Under the pieces are notes generated by a model. It was not told the origin of the DNA. It was given only the letters and a program-made list of their open reading frames with translations, and searched no databases. Positions 33,106 through 44,288 of a stretch of 64,000 bases of DNA are shown here, piece by piece (the first letter of the stretch is position 1; each line of letters opens with the position of its first letter). The stretch is from Symbiotaphrina buchneri. Its lineage: Eukaryota > Ascomycota > Symbiotaphrinales > Symbiotaphrinaceae. The position numbers were made by a program, and so were the translations under genes. Where the stretch lies: contig BCIG01000026.1 of NCBI GenBank assembly GCA_001599915.1, positions 248,001-312,000 of the forward strand, read 5' to 3'.

Positions 33106-35430
33106 ATGGAGCATCCGAATAAGCGTCAGAAGCTGTCAGGAGGTGGCCGATCTCCCGGGTCGAGGCCAAACCCGGGCAACGAGGCAGCAGGGGCTGTTCC
33201 ACAGGCCGGCAATGACGACGATGAAGATCATGGCCTGCATATCGATACTTATGCAGCAAGTCAAGGCGCCGCCGTTTTCTCCGAATCTCGGCAGGCAGTA
33301 GGACTTTCCAATTATGCAGACTCCGTTGTCCATCACAGAGGCCGCGTTCTAGGTCATGGCCATGGTTCGGATCATCACCGAAGGCAGGTCATACCAAACG
33401 ACGCTGTACTATCTTCCAACGCCGCCGAGCAACAGGTTACCGTTGTGGTTCGGGTCTTGATGGACCAGAACGGCAACACCGAGACGCTACAGACAGTATC
33501 GGCCACCTCAGGAGATTCCAACCCCGCATCGGTCACTACTAGCTGGGGTGAACCTTCCACAACCGGCGCATATCCTGCATCAGCGCCTACCCCTGAGCAG
33601 TCTACCACCACTCCAACGGGTGTAGGATCGGTCGATACCGCAACCAGCGATAATGGTTCTCTTGCCGCTGCGTCCACAGAAGCACCCGGCATCATCCCTG
33701 AGTCGACTCCTGGAGTCGTAGCAGGTTTCACTCCGGGTGTGATTGCTGACTTTGTGCCTGGCGTCGGCACCGTGTCCACTTCAAATATTGGGCCCACCCA
33801 ATCTGAACCCTCGTCCTCGATCCGGAGTTCATCTCTGCCTCCTGCATCCATCGCTGATATCTCACTGGGCTCGACTTCTCAGTATGCGCTTTCTTCGCCA
33901 CCATCGACGCCTCTCCTGCCAGAGCCTTCGATGACCTTACCAGAAACATCTGCTGGCTCTTCTGCGACTCCAACGACGTCCGCTGTTGAAACATCTGATA
34001 CAGGTGAACCTTCAACAAGCGGTACCAACGACATAACTCCATCTTCCTCAAGCCTCCAGGTCACATCTGGACAACCCTCTCCAGCGTCAGAGACTGTTGC
34101 GGGTAGTATAACCGCACTGGAGTCCATTGCCGCTGCGTCGAGTGCTCCGAACAGCACGAGCTCCTGTAAGTCAGACAGAATTAGGTTCCTTCAACTTGCA
34201 CGGCTGACGGCATTAGTAGCTTCTGATTCGACCTTCATGTCATCATCGATTCCATTCTCTTCACGCTCTATGCTCGCTGGATACACGAGTTCCAGCGCCA
34301 CGTCAGTTTCTCCCACCGACACTGGAGCAGTGTCGGTATCTTCCTCATCCGGCTCTATCTTGTTCGGCGCATTGGTATCTAGCACCTTGACCTCTGACCT
34401 TAGCTTCTCCACCGCGTCTTCTTTTGCAACGTCGACGTTGAGTTCATCCAGCCGGCCTTCTTCTTCCAGGCCAAGTCAGAGCTTCCAGTCATCGAGCAGT
34501 ATCTCCGGAAGCAGTACTACAACGTCCAGTAGCTTATCTAATTCAAGCAGCGGGACATCGTCAGCAACTGCTACCTTTACTGGAGATGTTAGTGCCGGCG
34601 TCGGTGGAGGTGCGGTATCGCCAACTGTAACGACCGAGCCCAGTGCATCAACTACAGCTGTCGGCACTGACGCCGGTAGTTCAAATTCTGCCACAACAGG
34701 AGAGGTAGTGGGTGGGGTTGTGGGCGGTATTGCTGGTCTGGCGCTTCTCCTCGTGTTTCTCCTCTTCTTGCTCCGTCGAACGAGACACAAGCGTCGTGCT
34801 ATACAACCGTTGCCTGGAGAAGCCGAAAGTCACCCTCCACGTAGTCGGGACCCAGGTGGCCCTCATCCCTCAATGGCGCAGCGATCAGGTCAAACGCCAG
34901 TCATGGCGGCTGCGGCAGCTCTCCTAGGCGGTCGACGATCAAGACCGGCCTCGGGGCAGAGTGTGGACAACTCTGCTCTTGGGCCGAGTGAGCGTGGTTT
35001 TCAGAAGATCTCTGGGTACAAGTTGCCTTCAGTCTTCAGTCCCGGAGCAGGTGATGGCTTCAATCCGCCAGGAGATCGAGGCAGAGAAGGCACTCTGTCC
35101 GGTCAGTCATTCTATCGCGACAGTCAAGGCTTCTATGGAGGTTCTGGCGTAGGCCATGGATCCTCATCTTCCGTTGGCCCCTCCCAGGTTGACCTCGCCC
35201 GCCCTACGTCGGACGATTCCGTGGGACAAGTGGTTGCCGCTTATGCGGGTAGAAACAGTGACGTTGCTGTTCTGAGACCTAGTCCTGCGCGCACACCGGT
35301 CACGAATCAGGGACCGTGGGAGACATCTACTGGAGCTCCACCTGTCCGCCCGCCACGGGACGGGATTGGCCGCTCACATCCTTCTTATGATGGTTCCAGA
35401 GGTTCCCGGTTCACAGAAGACGTTGTATGA
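33106..35430 (+). CDS. Ser/Thr-rich single-pass membrane protein
   Basis: Two exons (33106-34165 and 34217-35430) are proposed around a 51-nt in-frame, stop-free intron (gtaagt...attag). The product is about 757 residues. The open frame also reads unbroken if the intron is retained. The start is the ATG in GTCAATGGAGCATC; an upstream in-frame GTG is unlikely to be used. The head is charged and basic/acidic (EHPNKRQKLSGG, DDDEDHGLHID) with no visible signal peptide. A long Ser/Thr/Pro domain (about 400 residues) fits heavy O-glycosylation. One membrane helix (GGVVGGIAGLALLLVFLLFLL) is followed by RRTRHKRR and a cytosolic Ser/Gly/Arg-rich tail ending SRGSRFTEDVV. The layout resembles cell-wall sensors such as Mid2/Wsc, but lacks their cysteine domain. 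An unseen upstream exon could supply a signal peptide. Confidence 0.75.
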   Translation: MEHPNKRQKLSGGGRSPGSRPNPGNEAAGAVPQAGNDDDEDHGLHIDTYAASQGAAVFSESRQAVGLSNYADSVVHHRGRVLGHGHGSDHHRRQVIPNDAVLSSNAAEQQVTVVVRVLMDQNGNTETLQTVSATSGDSNPASVTTSWGEPSTTGAYPASAPTPEQSTTTPTGVGSVDTATSDNGSLAAASTEAPGIIPESTPGVVAGFTPGVIADFVPGVGTVSTSNIGPTQSEPSSSIRSSSLPPASIADISLGSTSQYALSSPPSTPLLPEPSMTLPETSAGSSATPTTSAVETSDTGEPSTSGTNDITPSSSSLQVTSGQPSPASETVAGSITALESIAAASSAPNSTSSCKSDRIRFLQLARLTALVASDSTFMSSSIPFSSRSMLAGYTSSSATSVSPTDTGAVSVSSSSGSILFGALVSSTLTSDLSFSTASSFATSTLSSSSRPSSSRPSQSFQSSSSISGSSTTTSSSLSNSSSGTSSATATFTGDVSAGVGGGAVSPTVTTEPSASTTAVGTDAGSSNSATTGEVVGGVVGGIAGLALLLVFLLFLLRRTRHKRRAIQPLPGEAESHPPRSRDPGGPHPSMAQRSGQTPVMAAAAALLGGRRSRPASGQSVDNSALGPSERGFQKISGYKLPSVFSPGAGDGFNPPGDRGREGTLSGQSFYRDSQGFYGGSGVGHGSSSSVGPSQVDLARPTSDDSVGQVVAAYAGRNSDVAVLRPSPARTPVTNQGPWETSTGAPPVRPPRDGIGRSHPSYDGSRGSRFTEDVV

Positions 35431-36195
35431 GGGCACCCTTCAACATCATAAACCTTAAGGGAACGTTGCTGTGCACTGCCTACTGGTCGGTCAACCATAG
35501 TGTCTAGGGCTGATGCAGGGCATGTCTGTTGTGCTCTCCTAGCCCTGGGAGGAAATCGCTCATTGCACCTGGCTGCTTGACGCCCGTCATGTCTTCCCCT
35601 GATCTTCTAATGCTTTTTTGTTCTTGTTGATACCAAGATTCCGGAATTCTTGTTCTTCTCTTCTACGATGATTTGGGACATGCGCATTTGCCCTATCTTG
35701 CTTTGATTGGCTACTGCATAAGGGTTCTATCAAGGTGTTGGCGATAGGACATCTGGCGCAATGTGAGGAAGTTCACAATTGATCTTCTACTGGCATTTAC
35801 TGGATTGGCGGGTCTTTCTGCCATTATCTTAGCTGCTGTCCGTTGAGGGGAGCTACCTGGAAACGACCCCTCCCTCCGATAGATTCCGTTGAGGAGGGGT
35901 TGAAACGGTGTCCCACTCGTGGATGGGTGGGTTTTTTGTGGTTACTAGGCATCTCTAAAGCTGCCTAGCAGTTGTAAGCTTGAAAGGAATGAACGTCTGC
36001 TTGACGACAACACAGGTCGCGTCAATAAATAACTTTAGATTGTGTATGACCCCTTGCGAGCGGGACATGTGCCTAGCTGCGAGACTGCAAGGTGAAAGAG
36101 CCGCCGTTGTAACGCCCTACGCTATGCTACCTCATGTCCCAATGCAGATGAAGCATAGGCTGAACATCAAACATACCTCACTTTCACCTGGAGGA
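35431..36195. other. Convergent intergenic region before Ku80
   Basis: This lies between the 3' ends of the Ser/Thr-rich gene (+) and Ku80 (-). It is moderately AT- and T-rich with no recognised gene. A frame at 35980-36294 (+) lies partly antisense to the Ku80 3' end and shows no family match. Confidence 0.55.
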
Positions 36196-38914
36196 TTATT
36201 GCCAGGCCAGAAACTACACTCTTGTCAGCTATCAAGGAGGAAGGCGAAGGGGCCATTTACGCACCATCCTGGCTTCCTCTTCTTCTACTTCTGAAAGCGC
36301 AGATTGCTTGCTGGTGATTAATCCTAGCCTATTCTTCCGGATCTCCCACCACATTTCCTTTCGATCTCCACCTAGATCGCCTTCCCGTAGCTTCTTCTTC
36401 AGTCCGCGGAGCGTGGAGTTGTAAATTGTAGGCTCCTCAAGCTCAGTGAGTTCCTCTCGCATCACTCTGAGAGCTTCCACAGCTCATCCATATCCACTGT
36501 CGCCTAGGCTGTGCTGTATGTAATCTTCTATGATTCTTGATAGCTGACTAGCCGCATCCTGTATGGCACCTGGATCTTCGGTCGTCTCCAGCATTTGACG
36601 GAACTCGGGAATCGCATTATCGGCAGAAATCCTAGTACGCTTTCTCGCCTTGTTAAGAAGGGAATCAACATCCAAGCCTGACAGTGGCTTTTGAGTCTCT
36701 CGGAAACGTTTCCGACCTTTTTGTTTCGGTGGCACTACGGAAAGAAGAGGCCTTGTCAGCATACGTTACCGAAGGATGCGCGCCTCTGATACACACCTTT
36801 CTTGACGTTAGCTACAGCCGCAAGTCTGTCAAGTTCAGGTTTCGAGTTGGCTACCAACTCAGCGGGAGGGTTGGAAAATCGTGTGAGTGCTTCGGAGGGC
36901 GGTGGGAGGGGGTCAGTGGGGTTGATAGCTCTAAATCGGATTGCTTGGTCAATTCTATGAAGAATAGGAGAGAAAGTATCGTCCATCTGGGCGTATTCGG
37001 CAGGGTTCCTGAGGAGAGCCGTTAGGGGCGCGTTAATTTGGGAATATGATAAAGGTAACCATACCCTTCGTCGTCATGAGCAAACTGTGAGATATCCATT
37101 GAATCCACGTAGTCACTCATAGCTTGTCTGAGGTCTTTGTTTGGCAGGTTGCGATGATCAGTCAACACTTTTCCCGACACGGTAACAACTTTGTCGAGAG
37201 GAGGAAATTTGTACGACCGAACGTCTTCCGCAAAAGGCAATTGGACGTCCAGCAAGCACTCGTAGTCTGGCTCGATCGAAGGTGCGAGGGCCACAATCAC
37301 AGGATTCCTGTCCGGCTTGGTGACGAGCCGAGCCACAGCATAGCTGTCCAGCTCCCACAGTGCGTGGATGAGGGAGGATAAGGCCATACTGGCATTTTCA
37401 TTGGCCTTCGCTGGGATTATCACACATGCTTGTGACATATTCATGTAACGTTCATACTGTAGCACATCTGTCAGCTCAAGGAAATGCTCCAGTGGCAGAA
37501 AATCTCACTTTATCTCTTGGCACAAATCCTATGATTTCTAATCCTGCCTGAGTTTCTAGTTTGCTGACGTTTTCCTCCGACTCACTTATTGCGACAGCAG
37601 TTCGGCCATATTCGTAGCCTTTGGCAAGGTCTTCTCGCTCGATATCCCGCTTCCCGCCGGGGGCTGTTTCGTCTAAAACTTGGTAGGTGCGAGCATTCTT
37701 CACCGAAGTGAGGTTGCTCTGCTGGCCGGGTGTCTCTCCTGGCTGGGCATTGTCCATGTCCATGGTATTCGAGGAGTCCATGCTGGAAGGTCCCGCACCC
37801 ATATCTGATCGGATAACAAACTGACTTGCAGGTGGGGGTCTCGCAATCGTCGTGCGAGGGTAGCGCTCGACATTTATCACCATTGCCGAGTCATATGTAG
37901 CCGGATCACCCAAGGTTAATTGGCCCTTGTAAGAAGCAACTGGCCGCACGCTTTTGATGCGAGGAGTGCCCAGTTCGGAGATCGCCTGCTCTAGGGTTCC
38001 CAAAACTCCGTCGCACTTCTCAACAAGTGACTTTAGGGCCTCTTCATTCGCAGCCTGCAGGTCACCATCAGTTTTGACCCATGATAATTGGTATGAAGAG
38101 CAACACCTTTTCCGGATCCTTGTCCTCCTCCTTCACACCAAACCCAGGATCGTCAAAATCGACGCCCCTACAACAAGTTAGTGAAGGAGCGTGTTGGTCT
38201 CTCGGCTCGACAGTCTAACAGCACAATGAGCTCGATGTTGTCCTCCTTTATTTTAGCAACTATCTCTTCCGTATCCTCTGCATCAATGGACCCGAGTCCA
38301 TTTGTAATAAGTACTATCCTTCGCTTGTATTTGAGTTTCTTGCAGTAGCTGCTGATCATCTGAATCGCAAGCACCAGTGCGGATATAGCTGACGCAAAGT
38401 ATGTTAGATGATGAGGTGTAGCCAGTGGGCAGAAACTGACCATCGCCCTCATCGGTCTCGCTGGTCTTGAGTCTGTCCCTGAGTGCTCTCAAATCTGGCA
38501 TAAGAATCCTGCGCTCTCCTTAGCTTTCGGAAATTCGACCAGCCAGTCAAATGTTAACCTACTGGCTTATACTCTGGAAAATTGATATGTTCTGGAAGCT
38601 GTCTTCATCCCCAAGCTCGTTTTCCGTTTCTAAAAGTTTCAGTTTCAGCTGACAGGACTCTGTATCTCTGGCATACCATCTGTCTTCAAGCCGAGTACTC
38701 CGAGCGTGGCTGTCTTCCTTCCAGTGGCTACCTTTAAGGGGGTTCAGCGTGACTACATCCTTCGAATCGACAGGCACGGGCCTACAGTGCTTGTGATCTT
38801 GTCCCAGACATACTGCATGGCCCATTCAAAGTCGGTTCGCTGGCGGCCATGTCTCCGCTGGCTCATGGACTTGCCAACGTCGACAATGTATACGGTCGCT
38901 TCCTTGTCCGCCAT
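36196..38914 (-). CDS. ku80: Ku80 (Ku86) end-joining protein with in-frame TGA in the C-terminal region
   Basis: Ku80 pairs with Ku70 to bind DNA double-strand ends for non-homologous end joining and telomere upkeep. Ten exons are seen: 38914-38786, 38731-38677, 38629-38563, 38508-38441, 38388-38220, 38167-38107, 38054-37509, 37456-37065, 37008-36797 and 36734 onward. Introns are 47-62 nt. Landmarks include [20 protein letters not shown] (vWA start), [41 protein letters not shown] and [20 protein letters not shown] (Ku core). A TGA at 36486-36484 interrupts the C-terminal frame at codon 650, after GDSGYG and before [12 protein letters not shown]. The frame then stays open with family-like sequence to about 36265. 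A likely final intron (36264-36214) leads to a short last exon ending at 36196, giving roughly 728 residues without the stop. See findings. The last exon is tentative. Confidence 0.9.
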
Positions 38915-39275
38915 GGTAAAGCGCAATTATGCTCGTGCTCGGAAATTGTGACAGTGGCACTCCGCCGTTTCGGCCATCTCAGCCTTGCCAGCCTTGTGGG
39001 TTTCCCGCAAATCGCGACGCGCAGCGCGGACGAGAGACGCGCACAGGCGGCAAGTGGTAATGAAACTGGATTATATAAGCGCGCTTATCATCATCGTATG
39101 ATGTCAAACCACATAAGGTAGCTCGGTAGGTATACTCAAGGTAAGGTAGGTAAAATTACCTTACTGAACGAAGCATCGTACCGTCTCTTTAGCGATTTAT
39201 ATCCCTTAGGACCTTCAAGACTCTATTCTGCCCGAAGTATAAGGTAGTCAGGAGTTCATCTCCTCGCTGGACAAG
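38915..39275. other. Divergent promoter of Ku80 and the TMEM205-like gene
   Basis: It contains a TATATAA element at 39072-39078, about 200 bp upstream of the plus-strand gene, and a dense AAGGTA/TACCTT cluster at about 39113-39165. No coding frame. Confidence 0.6.
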
Positions 39276-40002
39276 ATGCCTGTTGGCCTGTCCATCCTCG
39301 CGTCGCCTGCCCCTTACCACATCCTCAGGTCAGTCCCTCAATGCTCTTAGAGACTTCCTCGATCAGGTCGCCCTGACGATCATGGCCTCAGCTATGGAAC
39401 GCTGCTGGGCGCTCAGGTGCATCAGGTATGTTCCCAGGCCTCCCCTATCATGCTCACTTTTTTGACCAAGGTGTAAGTCCTTCATCGCCGGAATCATAGC
39501 ATTCCGTACCCTGCCGCGACCAATGTTTTCCTCTCTTCAGCAGGGAATATTCCCTGTTTACTTCTCGCTACAAACGGCCCTCCCGCTGTTCATGGCTCTG
39601 ACGTACCCGGGCGAGAAGATGCCTTTGGGCAACGCCGCATCTAGCCTTGCCGGTGTTCTATCAAGCCAGAATAGGTTATCGGTTCTGGTCCCGTTGTTGA
39701 CCATGTTCACGACCAGTCTGGCAAACCTGGTGTATGTCGGGCCTGCCACCACTAAAATCATGCAGGAGAGAAAGCGCCAAGGTCAGATGGTTCCCCTCGT
39801 TCCTGCTTCAATTTATCACTAATTCTGAGCAATAGAAACTGTCGATGGCAAGAAAAGCTACGACGCTCCGCCGCACTCGAAAGAGATGACGCGGCTGAAT
39901 AAGGCTTTCGGGAAGATGCATGGGATATCTACGCTGTTGAACCTCGCTGGACTCCTTGCCACTATCTCCTACGGTTTCGTCCTAGCAGAGAGATTACAAT
40001 GA
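39276..40002 (+). CDS. TMEM205-like (DUF4149) membrane protein
   Basis: Four exons (39276-39328, 39392-39425, 39478-39781, 39836-40002) sum to 558 nt, 185 residues. Introns are 63, 52 and 54 nt. The N terminus is MPVGLSILASPAPYHILSYG, and splicing yields TLLGAQVHQSFIAGIIAFRT followed by LPRPMFSSLQQGIFPVYFSL. Four hydrophobic helices are apparent: around YGTLLGAQ, FSLQTALPLFMALTY, VLVPLLTMFTTSLANLVYV and ISTLLNLAGLLATISYGFVL. The tail is short (AERLQ). Family knowledge: fungal DUF4149 proteins are multi-pass membrane proteins related to mammalian TMEM205, of uncertain function. The small second exon (34 nt) was placed from the family pattern, so its borders are the least certain part. It shares a short promoter with Ku80. 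Confidence 0.85.
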
Positions 40003-40220
40003 ATTAGGCGGGCATCGAGAGTTGTCCGAGCGGAAAGGCTCCCATGATGAAACCGTAGTACGTAGTAGAATATCCAGAAATCTCGAATAGCCAGGGAGTT
40101 GTCTTGGTGCATCAATCCACGTTAGATCTTGCAGGGAAGCTAGGTACAGGTAGCTTATCGAACTATGTTCAAGGTCTCACCCCTCACCTGTCACGTACGA
40201 AGTATTGATCTATTTGGTAC

Positions 40221-40256
<36 letters not shown>

Positions 40257-40543
40257 GTAAGGGGTACTCTTGAAAGGGGCAGCCGTGCTCGCGTGGTTGG
40301 GCGGCGGCTCACGGGCCACAATCTCCAAAGTTCCCCGCACTGAATGAAAGCTCCGGACAGTGCAATCATCATCTCATCATCCAACCTCCTGAACACATCC
40401 GCGGAGTGGTTGAGGATTCGCTTGATAAACTTCCCAGACTACCTATCAACCATCTCGCTTGACTCTCCCGATCAGGAGCTTCGCTATCGCTATCTTGAGG
40501 TTGTGCGAACGTACACATAAGTCATCCCAACATACCCCGCACG
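40003..40543. other. Intergenic region with a TA microsatellite
   Basis: It holds the 3' flank of the TMEM205-like gene and the promoter of the SnoaL-like gene. A TA dinucleotide repeat and a CGTACGAAGTA motif at about 40195 lie here. No coding frame. Confidence 0.6.
40223..40253. repeat. (TA)n microsatellite
   Basis: About fifteen TA units form an unbroken 31-bp tract, in non-coding DNA, 290 bp upstream of the SnoaL-like gene. It is likely to vary in length between strains. Confidence 0.9.
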
Positions 40544-41094
40544 ATGAGCCATACATACGCTTCCGAGTACCCTAATCTGCCTGTCAATCCCGCCATCAAG
40601 CTCTTCTTCGAGAAGTTCTACGAAATCTCCGATACACCGGATGCTCACGAGCAATATGCTAATTGCTTCTCACCCAATGCCACCATCATCATGGCTTCCA
40701 AGCGCGGCCAGGGCTTCGACGGTAACTGCATTCTCGCATGTCGCTGCGCTTAGCCCATCAGATCACTCTGCTAATCATATGCCCGCCAGAGATCCTGACA
40801 CTACGGAAGGGTTTGTGGGAGAGCGTCAGCAACAGGCTTCACACCATTCTGAAGGTCTTCCCGTTCGGGCCCAACGCAGATGAAGTTATGTTATATGGAA
40901 CCGTCCAGTACAAGCTAAAAAATGGAAAGGAGGCCAACATAGATTGGGCAGCTCACGCTCATCTCATACAGGAGGGCGATTCCATAAAGATGGACTTCTA
41001 TCAGGTGTATCTGGTGCGAGCAACAGCCAACTATCAGACTGAATATTCAAGACTGACATTTTGCACACAGGACACTGCTGCGCAGAACAAATAG
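40544..41094 (+). CDS. SnoaL-like/NTF2-fold small protein
   Basis: Three exons (40544-40721, 40790-41013, 41071-41094) sum to 426 nt, 141 residues. Introns are 68 and 57 nt; the second is in frame and stop-free. The chain runs MSHTYASEYPNLPVNPAIK, FFEKFYEISDTPDAHEQYA and CFSPNATIIMASKRGQGFDE, then VQYKLKNGKEANIDWAAHAH and KMDFYQVYLDTAAQNK. The alternating helix and curved sheet pattern and the phrase FYEISDTPDAHEQYANCFS fit the NTF2-like/SnoaL family of small cyclases and unknown proteins. I see no catalytic set that defines a reaction. It faces the Nudix gene with only 109 nt between stops. Confidence 0.8.
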
Positions 41095-41203
41095 AAACCT
41101 CCCTTATCTCTGTGTAATAAGTGCCAGGCTTCCAGAAGTCAGGCCACTGTCTGTGTACTTGTGAATCAAGAGTGATGACGTGGATGCAATTCTTCGCAGT
41201 GGT

Positions 41204-42027
41204 TCACAAGGCTTCCGACTCCATCTTGGCCCTTGAGCAGATGGCTGTCCAGCCCTGCCGGACCACATGCTCCTGAATAGTCCCCTTGAGTTTGGCTATG
41301 GCCTCGCGTATAGGCAAAAGATGCGATCTATACAAAGCCTCTTCTGAGTCAACAGCTGTATCGGAGTGATGCACCGGCTCGTACCCTCGAGGCTCCAGAG
41401 CGATTCGCTCACGTAGTGTCAAATCGTCCGGATACGGGGGAGGATATTGATAGGGAGTGGGGCTGGAACCAGAAGCCTCCGCCTCTTGTTTCAGGTTCAG
41501 TGCTTGTTCAACATCCGGCGGCAGTGTTTCTGCAATATACCAGAACAGAATATACTGGACTGAGTTCATCGGCATCAGCTGCGTCCAGATAGCCTCTTTC
41601 GCAAAAAGCGCGGTAATGGGCTTCGAGGGATTGTAAGGACGAGGTTGTCTGTGCTGTAAAGGAATAGGCAGTAGCCTGTTCCTAAAGCCTGACTGTATGG
41701 CCGTCTAGGTTAACACAGCGCAGTGGCGACTCTTTGACTTCCCTTGCTCACCTCTTCAAAGCCCTCCCTCTCCGCCCCGGGTCCCGTATGCTCACCTGCA
41801 TCTCGCCTGCCCTTGGGCAGAAACCAGTACCTCTCCACACTGTGGAAACAGAGGACCACTCGGGCGGTTGCCAGATGGAAGATAGCCACCCCGCCGCCTA
41901 CGACCGTTCTATTACTTGTAAAACTGGCGTAGACAGGAATAGAAGACCGCGGGTGGCTAGCTCCATCATCCCCCAAATCACTAAAAGGATCGTCTGCTGT
42001 AAAGGCTGTGGACAAGTGTGCCGACAT
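41204..42027 (-). CDS. Nudix hydrolase
   Basis: Two exons (42027-41752 and 41692-41204, 59-nt intron) give 765 nt, 254 residues. The Nudix box lies at residues 73-95 (GRRDAGEHTGPGAEREGFEE, then SGF across the intron). It fits GX5EX7REUXEEXGU except that Gly stands at the first U position. The intron splits the box. The fold opens with FTSNRTVVGGGVAIFHL and VVLCFHSVERYWFLPKG. The C-terminal half (PITALFAKEAIWTQLMP, VQYILFWYIAETLPPDV) forms an extension found in fungal members. The family cleaves nucleoside diphosphate-linked compounds; the substrate cannot be read here. The ATG at 42027 is the first good start. An open frame reaching upstream to a TTG at 42102 is probably leader. Confidence 0.88.
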
Positions 42028-42791
42028 TGTCCTGTTTGTCTCACTATCTCCAGCTACAACGCTCTCGACCCTTGAAAAGACGCTGGGGGCGAGGCGAGTC
42101 AAGCGGGTGTAAATCAGCTAGGCCGTCAGTTCATGGCTCGCGCGACCAAGATGAAGCATCACGCGCCCTTTTCACAGCCATTCGGGCTTTTGAGCGGGCG
42201 ATGAGAGAGTATCGGGACGTTCAGAAATCTCCATCCCCTGCGAGCCAGACAGTGGAAGTCGTGGGGGGCTCGGACAACCACTGCGTCATCTCAGGCACAG
42301 CGGTAAATACCGTACTTTGTACGCAAATGGACTTAGGTGCAGCTGCGGTAATCGTTCAAGTGCAGGGACCTCTGACTACAACTTCAGACAACAGATCACG
42401 GCCCTGCGATGGACCGGCCATGGCAATGGAGAATACTTGGTATAATCAAAGGGCTCTACTGCCAACTGACATTGGGACATCCATTGCTTTCAGTCTACCT
42501 AATTGTCATTTATCATGCGAACCACGCTGAAAATGCCCGTCAGATGTCCACAACGATACACACGATGCCTGCTCGACGCTCGACATCTTCTCCCACTTTA
42601 ACCTCATAGATGCTGGAGCACACCTACTCTTCGGTGCTGGGAGAAGGAAGGGCGGAGGGAGCACCTACCAGAAAGCGAAAAGAAATCATCTTCTGGTCAG
42701 CACACACGGAATCCGGGCCTGTTCACAACACTTCCAGCCACAATGCTGGGTCCGCGATTGAACAGCAAGCCCTCACGCGTCTGATTAGGAG
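42028..42791. other. Intergenic region, Nudix promoter and C2H2 gene 3' flank
   Basis: An open frame at 42018-42530 (+) overlaps the Nudix promoter. It shows no family match and is probably chance. No repeats were recognised. Confidence 0.55.
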
Positions 42792-44288
42792 CTATTCTTC
42801 CATCTGACCAAACACGCCGTCATCGTCCTCGTCATCTCTTCCCCGCGATTGACTGCGCCCATCGTATTCGTCATCGTCATACACATAGCCGCTACCACTC
42901 ATATTGACATCGCTGTTAGGCTGTGTTGTGCCGCTTGCAGCACCAGTCTGCTTTGAAGCGGTATCCATATACCTGGCAGGCAATGGTGGAACGGGTGGTA
43001 CGTCCTCCGGATTTTGAAATGCTCCGCTACGCGGGGTACCAAAGCTGCAACTGAGAAGCTCAACGGCAGCGGCTAAGCTGGCCTCCTCTTCATCGCCCGC
43101 CTTCCAAGGAAAGGCGGTTCCAGGGGTTACCGAGCGCTGATCCCCGCTCTGCCGCCGAACATTCGAATACTCCGATATTGCGGTCGGTATGCTACTACCC
43201 ACAATCGAATTTGATCGAACGGACTGATAAGACTGTGAGTAAGCACTGCTGATGCTGCCCATACGGTGACGTCCCCAGGTCGCCGCAGCTTGATTCGGCA
43301 ATTCTTCAATGCCCATGTCGTCGGACTGCGGAGGTGGAGTGGTCTCTACCGAGCTCACACCATCATGGCTATCGGAAGACCCGGACGCACCAGGCGATGC
43401 CGAAGAGTTATCGCTATCCCCATGCTTGGAGGCATCAGGAGTGGCTAAGGTGTCTTGGTTCATGGCCACTAAAACCGACGCGGCTTCTAGTAGCTGGACT
43501 TGTTGATGCTTCGATATCAGGAGTTTGGATGTATATGACCATTCCGGTGTATGTTCCCATCTAGATGTCTCATATGTCAACAATATGGCCTAAGGCGGGC
43601 GCGCAGACAACACGCGCAGACAACACGCGCGACTGGCTAAAAACCACAGGGCTCAGGCGTTATGGAGGGGTGGCTGAGGATGGAAGATCGTACGCATCGC
43701 GATTGCGCATCTCACTCAGGGGAATACTAACAGATGTTTGGAAAGACAGCTTCCGTGCTTGTAACCTTTGCCGCAGGTTTCACATCTCAACTCTCCGCCT
43801 TGGAGCTTCTTCGCTTCTGTCTTGCTCAAGTATGCCCCTTCGCTGGATCGTCGGCCCCGAGAGGGGTTATGGGCCCCCTGTGGCCGCTGGATGCTCTCCA
43901 ATGGCCCGATGTCGTCACCTGCTCCCGCCTCGGTCTTCGGCACGCTGCCTACATCCGAGGCTTGGGACATGCCGGGAACACTGGACGACAAAGCCGAACC
44001 AAGGCCTTTGGAACTGAGTAACCCTTTCGAAGTGAAGCTTCGCCTACTCATCTTCGCGTAGGAATCTTCCGCTCCATGGGCGGCAGCAGCCATGGCCGCA
44101 ACATTTGCCGCGACTGTCGAGGACATACTCTTCCTCCGGGTGACCCGGTGAGCGGAATTTAGAGAACCGACCGTGAGCGAGTTGGAATGTTGACGGTTGT
44201 GCGACTGCCGCATCGGGAGACTTGATGACGGTGCGTTCGACAAGGAGGATCGATGTTGAGTCATGGGCCGGGATGGGATATCCTGCAT
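42792..44288 (-). CDS. C2H2-type single-finger protein, fungal conserved
   Basis: Two exons (44288-43732 and 43560-42792) sum to 1326 nt, 441 residues, over an unusually long 171-nt intron. A basic, Ser-rich head (RQSHNRQHSNSLTVG, HRVTRRKSMSSTV) leads to one finger, CETCGKGYKHGSCLSKHLWEH, with CX2C, X12 and HX3H spacing. The intron sits within the finger between the Leu and Trp codons. The sequence continues TPEWSYTSKLLISKHQQVQL, LEAASVLVAMNQ, then a long Ser/Pro-rich tail with RSNSIVGSSIPTAISEYSNV and an acidic end (DDDGVFGQMEE). It is a recognisable conserved fungal family without, to my knowledge, a firm role. An alternative upstream start at 44359 would add MASSK through a 48-nt intron whose phase fits. 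Confidence 0.8.
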
